Positions 1 to 7,578 of a stretch of 64,000 nucleotides of DNA are shown here, one piece after another. Position 1 is the stretch's first letter; each line of letters begins with the position of its first letter. The notes under the pieces are model-generated. The model was not told the origin of the DNA, searched no databases, and worked only from the letters and a program-made list of their open reading frames with translations. The stretch lies in contig CM065328.1 of assembly GCA_033032175.1 (NCBI GenBank), positions 12,028,690 to 12,092,689 on the forward strand, written 5' to 3'. A program made the translations under genes and the position numbers. Origin of the DNA: Saturnia japonica (taxonomy: Eukaryota; Arthropoda; Insecta; Lepidoptera; Saturniidae).

Positions 1-169
1 AATTGCTTCCTTTCGTGAATAATTTTGAAGTATCTTTGCTTATTTTACTGAAACCGAAAATTAAATTAGTTTTTTCATGCAATACGTTAACATAAGATTG
101 TTTACAATTTAACCTCTACGAAATTAGTAATGACAATTCAGGTAATTCGTTATTTAAATTTTCAAAATT

Positions 170-355
170 GATTTTTGATATTTGCAGTATTAATTTATTT
201 AATTAAATATATGAGTAACAGATATTATAAATAAATGTTAGCTTTCTGCACTCCTTCTCTATATAAACTTTAACAATGCCAAATCTCAATCTTCCGTGCA
301 CGCAATACACATAAAAAGAAGTAGAAAGCTTTTGCTTCACGTATTAATATATAGA
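170..355 (-). mobile_element. non-autonomous Helitron fragment (TCTATATATTAATACGTGAAG-type)
   Basis: Read on the minus strand it starts with TC after an A, in the terminus TCTATATATTAATACGTGAA, followed by GCAAAAGCTTTCTAC and the internal GGAAGATTGAGATTTGGCAT and GGAGTGCAGAAAGC blocks. The same blocks occur at 12695-12915, 14955-15238, 21153-21510, 22705-22900 and 42350-42560. The CTAG end is missing in this copy. Helitron assignment is inferred from the TC...CTAG ends and A/T insertion context of fuller copies. Confidence 0.55.
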
Positions 356-794
356 TAAACTGTCAAAAACTGACAATCACTCGAAAATATATCGGAAGAC
401 GGTGACGTTTGTTTTCAATACAAAAATATATAACTTATCAGTTGTATTCTGCCTGATAGAACTTTAGTTGCAATTACGAAAAACGATACATTTGCAGATA
501 TTGATTTACAAATAAATAATTGCTGATGATAACTGGAAGAAGTTAGGTTTACTGTTTGGCCAGAATCTCACATCATGTTACGTGACAATTTGGGCCAAGA
601 TGCACGATTAACAAGATTGCAAGATGCAAGATTAACACACGTAAGCCTAGCAGAAGGACCGGCTCTTAAAAATATGTGAACAAAACTGCAATTGTTGTGA
701 TTTATGTTAATAAATCAGCTAATAATCCCGTTACCATAAACTTTAAACTTCATAGCAAGTATTTTTTGTCACATCTGGCTTCTTTTTAACTCAC

Positions 795-945
795 TCCAAA
801 GAAGAAGTAGGTTCTCAATTCGAACGTATATTTTTTATGGATGCTTCAAGGGGTGGCATTGGGACCTTCAACTTTGTGGATACACCAGGGAACACCTCAA
901 AATCATTGAAGTAGGATTTTTTTTTTTGTTAAAAATTGTCTTGTG
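795..945 (-). repeat. dispersed repeat, 'TTCGAATTGAGAAC' family, inverted copy
   Basis: Inverse copy of the family whose forward consensus runs from 'tttgaggagttc', through 'gaaggtccaatgc' and 'aaattaaaatgggaccac', to 'cattcgaattgagaac' and 'gtcggttaaa'. Here the reverse complement of these blocks is recognisable from 'gttctcaattcgaacgtat' to 'ttgttaaaaattgtcttg'. A forward copy lies only 283 bases further on. Class unknown; possibly a LINE 3' end. Confidence 0.6.
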
Positions 946-1227
946 TATTTATATAACTCGCAATTGAGTTATTTATTTCTTGAGAGTCTCAAAGATGTTA
1001 ACTAAAGTTCACAGCCGTGATTGTCAAAAGAGAGAAGCATAATTGTCAGGGGAAATAAATGCAGGCGGTATTTAATGCATACAAACGTACTCCTCTGTTT
1101 TATCCTTGCAAATAATTTTATACCATACAATATATATCTACCAGTGCCAACCCTTTCTAAAGTTATTACAAATGTCCAGTTATACCTACCGCTTATATCA
1201 AACATCTATCAAAATATTTTTTTAATA

Positions 1228-1472
1228 CAAGACAATATTTAACAAATAAGAATACCATCTTCAATGGTTTTGAGGAGTTTCGTGGTGTATCTTCAAAGTT
1301 TGAAGGTCCAATGCTTATGAAATTAAAATGAGACCAACCTCGAGGTAACCCCTTCCCAACAAAAAAAAATCCTTTAAATTAGTTCATAAACAAAGAAATT
1401 ATGGCTGAACATAAAAAAAATATACATTCGAATTCAGAACACTCCTCCTATTTTGTAATTGGTTAAAAAATA
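1228..1472 (+). repeat. dispersed repeat, 'TTCGAATTGAGAAC' family
   Basis: Forward copy with the blocks 'tcaatggttttgaggagttt', 'gaaggtccaatgc', 'atgaaattaaaatgagacca', 'ggttcataaacaaagaa'-like and 'cattcgaattcagaac'. Other copies are at 2650-2885, 29205-29432, 35975-36165, 36228-36415, 44890-45092, 56608-56830 (inverted) and 62575-62822. It carries no recognisable coding part. Confidence 0.6.
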
Positions 1473-2074
1473 ATAGAAAGTACCTATATAGGCACAGCCA
1501 AAGTCTTTCTTATATTATTAAAAAAAAACTTCAAATTTAGAAATAGAAATAAAGCAATTCGGAATTATGATTTTATCGTTTTCAACAGGTACAATCAGCA
1601 GTTGTTTCTCTCGCACTTTATTCGATCGTCGCCCGGACATATTGCGACAGCAATAGATCTTTGATTAAAAAATTTTCTATAAATATTTTGCCAACCGTGT
1701 TTGCTCTTAAACTCACAATATATTTTAATATTTAAAACACTCACACAAGATGTAAAAAAGCTTGACACAGTCGTACTGGCCGCTGTTCCCACTAGAACAA
1801 ATACAGATTTGTCATGGGATTTCTATAGGACATTACAGTGACCGAATATGGTGTGGAATGGGATACAAACAACCATAACATTAGCTATTTTTGTTTTCGT
1901 ATTCAATAAATGAATACAATACACCAATTTATAGTCGCCTCAAGGTTTTTAAATGTCTTTGGGTAGATCGGAAGGTTCTCTCAAAACAAATATTTATGTA
2001 CATAGGAAATGTTTCGACCTATTTAACTCTACCGCTTACTTACTTCAAAAAAGAACTTTATTCTTTTTGTGTCT

Positions 2075-2430
2075 TCTTCTGGCAGATAGCTGATGTTTTA
2101 ACCAGTAACTTAGGCTAGTTAAATTTTAGAAAAAGATAAGGGTTTCACGCAAATAAAAATTAATTTCGGAAAAACTACTATTTTGCGGTGCTTAAATGGC
2201 TTACGCTATGTAAACCATAACAGATATATAAAATTAATGTATTACATAATTACAGTTATTAAAAATACCTACGAAAAAATCTGCAAGAGCATATGTCTAC
2301 CTTCTAAGGATTACCCACAGTAATCATTTTTATCTATAAAATAACCGGGAGCGGGGGTAGCACGATTTGTGCGTGTGCCCGTTTGACGGTATTCTGTAGT
2401 CCACGCAAGTGCAGCCGCGGGCAAAGCTAT
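2075..2430 (+). mobile_element. Helitron 3' fragment (GCCGCGGGCAAAGCTA-type end)
   Basis: The interval matches the 3' two thirds of the complete element at 43779-44275: 'gcagatagctgatg', 'agtaacttaggcta', 'aaccataacagatata', 'aggattacccacagtaa', 'gggagcgggggtagcacgat' and 'tagtccacgcaagtgcagccgcggg'. The expected terminal CTAG has decayed to CTAT. The 5' end is lost. Confidence 0.55.
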
Positions 2431-2649
2431 TATTAAAGCTGTTTAACTAATTTGACAGCTGTTAATAATTAGACAACTTACATTCCATTAATTTAGACTA
2501 GCTAACCCCATAGACATCGTGCCATTTCTAATTTCCAGTAGTCAATAACTCGCATATATCGACTTATCGCGTTCAGGGAAAAAAACACTTCCTTCAGTCT
2601 AGTTTATACCATATACATACAATAATGAACAAAAAGAAAATAAATCAAA

Positions 2650-2885
2650 CACCAGATAATTTTTAACAAAAAAAATAACTATCTTCTATGATTTCAGAAG
2701 TTTCCTCGTGTATCTATATTCGAAATCGAAGGTCCAATACCAACAAAATTAAAATGGGACCACTCTCGAGGTATCTCCTTTCCAACGAAAAAAGAATCAT
2801 ATCGGTTTATAAACAAAGAATTTATGGCTAAGCATCCATAAAATAAATATTTTATACATTCGAATTGAGAACAGTAGGTTTTAAT
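2650..2885 (+). repeat. dispersed repeat, 'TTCGAATTGAGAAC' family
   Basis: Forward copy containing 'tttcagaagtttcctcgtgt', 'gaaggtccaatacc', 'aaattaaaatgggaccac', 'cggtttataaacaaagaa' and 'acattcgaattgagaac'. Confidence 0.6.
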
Positions 2886-3260
2886 AGGTAAGATTAAATT
2901 TAAAATATTAAATAAAATCTTATTAACATTTATTCAAGCTCATAAAAAACTTTCGATTTCGAATATTTTCACAACAACGACGTGTACAGCGACATCTATA
3001 CAATCTTGGGTTACAATATCTAGGTATACTGGGCTTTCGTTCATATTCTGCTGTCGAATTGGAGTATTATTTGTACAGTCTTACTTTACAGTTATACTAG
3101 ATGGCGGTAGCTACAATAAAGATAAAACAAATAGCTATTTATTACTCGAATCCCTGCACTGTTCCCTTAATAGCCATATTTTTTTACATTCATAGGTATA
3201 TAATAATAATATAATAAATTAAAATCAACTTTATTAATTTATATTTAATTCATAATAAGA

Positions 3261-3292
3261 AACACTTTTGCAAAAAACAAACGGGCACTTTA
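3261..3292 (+). repeat. presumed left inverted end of a Tc1-like element
   Basis: The run ACTTTTGCAAAAAACAAACG followed by GGCACTT matches the reverse complement of 5851-5889 (CTCCTTTGCCAAAAAAAAAA then CGGGCACCT) with a few differences. A Tc1-type transposase relic lies between them. The spacing of about 2.6 kb is long for Tc1, so a later insertion between 3.3 and 4.7 kb must be assumed. Confidence 0.4.
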
Positions 3293-3699
3293 AATTTTTT
3301 TTCTTTGTTTCAATGAATATTACAAGAAAGAGGTTTTATTAATTTGAGGATGTATTCGCATGTTATTTGAAGAATTCTGGCATGATTCCTTACGTTCCAA
3401 AATAAAAAATTTAAATGAACAAAACAAAAATAATGATTATTTTAAAATTGCTTTACTTATTGGTGCGAATTGCTAAAATTGTTTTTCGCTGAAAACAATT
3501 TTTTTAAATTTTTTGAATATTTTCTGCAAATTAAACAATTTAATCATTCTTTTTACGTTAAATACCACTTTGTTATGATATATAGTTATTTTAAATTAAT
3601 ATATAAGAGAATTATAGAACCAAAAGGGAATATGGAATGAAAGAAAAATAAAATCTAATATAAATATAATTCCAGGACATTTACACTAATTAATTAAAT

Positions 3700-4047
3700 T
3701 TATATACTATAATAACAATTTTGATATTCCTTTACTATTAAAAAAATTAATACTAGATTTATAAACAACGTAGTTAAATTAAACAGAAAATATAGTCCAT
3801 AACAGGTCTCCTTAATGTCTATCTCACAAATGACAATTAGTAGAATTGTCAGCAACAGATAGTTCCGCGTCGGAATCTCGAACCAGGATCTCTTGGTTTC
3901 GGTGGAACGGCTCAATGCAGACTCGAAGCAAGAACCATCGCCTGTAGCAGCTGGCTCAGCGTAATAATCTCGACTTTCGTGATTTTCGTCATTATGAAAT
4001 GGAAATAGTAAAATATTAATGCAAAATTCCGATATGAGGTTTCTCAA
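3700..4047 (-). other. open frame with a hydrophobic segment; doubtful gene fragment
   Basis: A 115-codon frame on the minus strand. The middle third is less AT-biased than its surroundings and reads as a polar stretch with TGDGSCFESALSRSTETK, then SWFEIPTRNY, then a hydrophobic run LLLTILLIVICEIDI that could span a membrane. The N- and C-terminal parts look like translated AT-rich noise. It could be a decayed or genuine exon of a membrane protein; I recognise no family, and no pair of strong splice sites delimits it. It also lies between the presumed inverted ends of a Tc1-like element. Confidence 0.2.
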
Positions 4048-4739
4048 GTGATTTTAGTTCAGTCTTTAGTTTATTTCAATAATTAACATTGGATATTTTT
4101 ATGCTAATTTTATATTAACTTTTCAAAATAATTATTATAAATTCAACGAGTCTTACAAAATTTGTCTTATTTTTTTTAATATTTATAAAACCAATCTTTT
4201 CTATTCCATAGTCTATCGTATTATGACAATCGTTTTCTCTATCATTTTTCAAATACTCGAATCCGCATATATTATTTAATTTTTTACATTCAGACATCGA
4301 ACTACCTATAGGTTTTATTTGATTATATAAAACCTTGATAGAAAAACATTAACTAACTCCTAACAGCGCATGCCCTAAAACTATCAGACGTAACAGAAAT
4401 TGACATGTTGACAGTCTTCAAAAGTAAACAATCAATGTATCATAATTAAATATGATAAAATTATATGAAACATTCTATATTAAACTAAAGGGATCGTATT
4501 ATAAATGATATCTGAACGGACGAATACATTAACCTAACCGATGCACTAGAAATTTGACAATAAACAATACATAATATATACGAAAATAATACAGGAAATA
4601 CAAAGTTAATAAGAGTATTAAGATAAATATACGCTGACCACAAGACCTAATATAACAACTTTCTGATATGACTGATAAAGCGATAAGGGGCGGTTAAATT
4701 ATAGCCTTATTTGAAGAAAGTTGTTCTCAGCGGCTAAGA

Positions 4740-5640
4740 GTGAATTTTTCAAATGTCCAGAGGACTTGGCAACGGTATCAAGAGATTGGTTCGGTCAAAA
4801 AACCAGCTTCGGGAAGCAAGCAATACACAGAAACACGAGATGACCGCTTTTTGGTGAGTCAGGCGTTGCGGAATCGTAAGGCATCATGTTGGGACCTGAA
4901 GAAGAACCTTGAAAAAGTAAGAGGAGTAAAAGTTAGCTTATGGGCGATCAGGATAAGGCTTTTGGCTGCCAATATGAACAGTTACCGCCCGGCCCGGGGC
5001 CCTAAATAACTCCGTGAGCACCATGTTACTCTACTTCAGTTTACTCGAAACTGTTCTTCATAAACTCTGAAAGCTGATGAACTAATGAAGCTGAAATCTA
5101 TATGTGTGGAGAGGACCGACACCAGCAAGTGCTGCGAAGACCACGAGAACGCTATGCGGAAGTGTTTTTTGAAGAAATCACTCTATATGGCGGAGGCACC
5201 GTTACGTTTTGGGCAGCAATTAATTCGACGGAGCGTACGGAGTTTGTTTTCATAGAAAATGGAACATTAAATGTATACCGGTATATAATGGAAGTCCTAA
5301 TAACACATGCACAGCCCGCATTGACTGTTCTTGAAGAAGATTCCATTTTTATGGACGACAATGCTTGCCATAGTTCTAGTGACGTGGCAGCGTACATGCC
5401 AGAAGTTGGAATCCGTCGTTTAGATTGGCCAGCTCAAAGTCCTGACTCCTTCCAATTGAGTGTATCTGGGATGTTTTAAGAGACGAGTAAGCTCAGTGTA
5501 ACTTGCACCACAAAACATCAGGGAGCTAAAAAGACTCATTGCAGAAGAGTGGGAACGTATTCCTCAAAATGTTATTAAAAAAGCCTTGATTTTGCCAAGA
5601 GAAGGTCACGCTCGTTATCAGATTTCTACTTTTTTAACTT
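4740..5640 (+). pseudogene. Tc1-like (DD34E) transposase relic
   Basis: The transposase cuts and pastes a Tc1-type element. The first part (4740-5009) shows the second helix-turn-helix region, with RTWQRYQEIGSVKK and VSLWAIRIRLLAANM ending in RPARGPK before a premature stop. The second part (5102-5479, another frame) carries GGGTVTFWAAIN, FIENGTLNVYRYIMEVL, the second catalytic Asp in FMDDNACH, and GIRRLDWPAQSPD. After a further frame change the third catalytic residue is seen in PIECIWDV near 5453-5476, followed by RELKRLIAEEWERIPQN up to about 5620. The first catalytic Asp region near 5,050-5,100 is too decayed to read. At least one stop and two frame changes make it non-functional. Confidence 0.85.
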
Positions 5641-5850
5641 TAATTAATTTAAAAACAAAAAACAAATTCTTGTGTTTATTGCTGACAACTTCTTATGGTT
5701 TGGACGTGTAAGTACATTGGTTTTATGGAATTCATTGAAAATATAGAAAAAATTGCAAGATTTCCCTTCACTCATGTCAAAATATACAGACTACGTCAAT
5801 AAATAAAATTTAATTTAATTAACTGAATTCGACCTTAGAACGTAAATTTC

Positions 5851-5889
5851 CTTAGGTGCCCGTTTTTTTTTTGGCAAAGGAGTGCAGTA
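5851..5889 (-). repeat. presumed right inverted end of a Tc1-like element
   Basis: Partner of 3261-3292, see there. It lies about 210 bases after the end of the transposase relic, as expected for a Tc1 element's 3' flank, and is followed by TA. Confidence 0.4.
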
Positions 5890-6293
5890 ATATCCATATT
5901 ATTAAATTAAACGTCTGCGTGAAACCAATACGCTCGTTTGGAATAAAAATTCTTTAATCTTATAGCAGATAGATATTATCATTACGATTACGTAATGACA
6001 ATTAATCATGTTACTTTGGAATTTAGTTGAATACATTATTATTGACCTAAATTAATAATAGGTTGAAGATAGTTTAAGCAACGCGGAAACCAATCATTAA
6101 TATTTGATTAGACAACATAAAATGTGTAGGTAGGTAAATAAAAAAGAAAAATAGAGATATCTATAGGGTAGAAGTATTCCACCAGTCGGACTGCTCCAAG
6201 TAGAGAGAACGAAGAGATTTCTATGTGCTCTAACTCTCTTTCATAAATATAATTTGTTAATAACGACTACATTACAAGTCGTAACCTATCAGA
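5890..6293. other. AT-rich spacer with one short repeat copy
   Basis: At 6175-6240 there is a copy of the block 'ccagtcggactgctccaagtagagagaacgaag' type (forward 'caccagtcgg', 'ctgctccaagtag', 'gagatttctatgtgctct') that is present twice in tandem at about 43,000-43,300. I see nothing else here. Confidence 0.4.
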
Positions 6294-6301
6294 CCCTAAC
6301 A

Positions 6302-6729
6302 CAGTGGCGGCACTAGACCAAATGTAGACGTCAGCGACATCCACATTGCGAGGCCTCTTTCATTTCCCAGTCAGATAATAATAATTATTTTTTTTATTTT
6401 AAAAATGCTTTTGATAATTCTTATAGCTTATCAATTATGGAATGACTTATATTTCCCTTATACAAAATTTCATCAAAATCGGTAAAGAATAAACGAAAAT
6501 GTTTTTGAAAAAATTTGGTGCCAGATTCGTGATCAGTTCCCTTCATATTATAGTAGGTATGTTTATTGGGCAATTAAAAATATAATTAAATGTATTATTC
6601 TGTATAGTTTAATCAAATTAATATGGATGACGAAACTTTAAACGACATTTTTAACTTTAGTTATACTTTCTGCGAGGCCCCCACAGGCGCGAGGTCGTCA
6701 GCTATCGCCGACGCCTAGCGCTTCCACTG
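6302..6729. mobile_element. hAT-type MITE with 8-bp target duplication
   Basis: A 428-bp element. It begins CAGTGGCGGCACTAGAC and, on the opposite strand, CAGTGGAAGCGCTAGGC, i.e. imperfect terminal inverted repeats sharing CAGTGG and CTAG. The same octamer CCCTAACA flanks it on both sides (6294-6301 and 6730-6737), a perfect 8-bp target duplication, which is the length hAT transposases make. The ends are GC-rich ('gcgaggcctc', 'gcgaggcccc') and the centre AT-rich. No coding capacity, so it must have been moved by an enzyme encoded elsewhere. Confidence 0.85.
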
Positions 6730-6909
6730 CCCTAACATATAACCCATCGTCTCGATTAAACAAAATATATATTATTATGTGAATCAATATGATCAGTCGA
6801 TCGGTTCGTTCAGAAATTGTGCGATCACTAAGGCCCCGTTTATAAAAAAGCAACAACATGCAACATTGTAGTATGCCACAAAAATTAACAAGACAATTTT
6901 TAACAAAAT

Positions 6910-7547
6910 CAAATCAAAATCAATAAATTCTTTATTCAAATTAATCCCTAAGAAGGCACTTATGAACGTCAAAATACTACTGCCAGTTCGGAAAATATGC
7001 CAGTCATCGAGAAGAACCGGTAAGAAACTCGATCGGGTTTATCTTTTTTTTCAACTGTACAAGTGTTAATATATTAGGTACAATAATAATAATTTAGTGG
7101 ATACACAGAGAGGGAGTCACTTCCAGACATCACTATCATTCACATAATGATCCACCCTATAATAACCATTTGACAGTAAAACCCGCTTGACATGGTCCTT
7201 GAACTTGTTCTCAGGTAAATCAGTAATGTGCTTCGGTATCTTGTTATAGAACCTAACACTATTATCTAAAAAAAAATATTAGTCTTACTAAGTCTAAAAC
7301 ACGGCACGACTAATTTATCTCTATTTCTAATATTAACATTGTTCTGATATTTGACAAAATTCAACTTGTCTAAGTTTTTACTAACATACGTTAAGTTATC
7401 AAGGATGTATTGAGAAGGCAAAGTTAAAATACTAAATTTCTGGAACTTGACTTGTTCTTTAGTGATTCGCGAGCCACGGCGCACTGCTAGTATATTATAA
7501 ATATCTGAAAATTGGTGGTTAGATCCTAGAGATCGGTAGTGTCGCAA
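6910..7547 (-). pseudogene. LINE 3' end: C-terminus of reverse transcriptase ORF and 3' UTR
   Basis: On the minus strand the frame reads the usual non-LTR C-terminal tail: FSILTLPSQYILDNL, RNRDKLVVPCFRLSKT, then (after a frame change near 7,265) FYNKIPKHITDLPENKFKDH and VLLSNGYYRVDHY. The 3' UTR follows with 'accggttcttctcgatgact' and 'cataagtgccttcttaggga' and ends in 'aataaagaatttattgattt'. The same 3' end occurs at 20600-20720, 37990-38100 and 48295-48390. The body of the LINE is missing; its broken 5' side abuts the retrotransposon ORF that starts about 7,576 on the other strand. Confidence 0.75.
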
Positions 7548-7578
7548 ATGTCAAAAGTCAGCGGTAAAAATATAAAAT

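Larger units (their letters stand above)
1..3260. other. repeat-rich stretch without a recognised gene
   Basis: No open frame here looks like protein. The interval holds fragments of at least three repeat families, listed separately (170-355, 795-945, 1228-1472, 2075-2430, 2650-2885). The remainder is AT-rich sequence in which I see nothing definable. A minus-strand stretch near 2,975-3,110 has a short cysteine-rich frame followed by an AATAAA, but no splice context supports it. Confidence 0.6.

Noticed and set aside
2960..3120. Short cysteine-rich peptide gene on the minus strand
   Set aside because: Two competing frames, no ATG and no splice sites; followed by AATAAA only by chance in AT-rich DNA.
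5152..5397. 81-codon minus-strand open frame
   Set aside because: Antisense shadow of the Tc1-like transposase relic.
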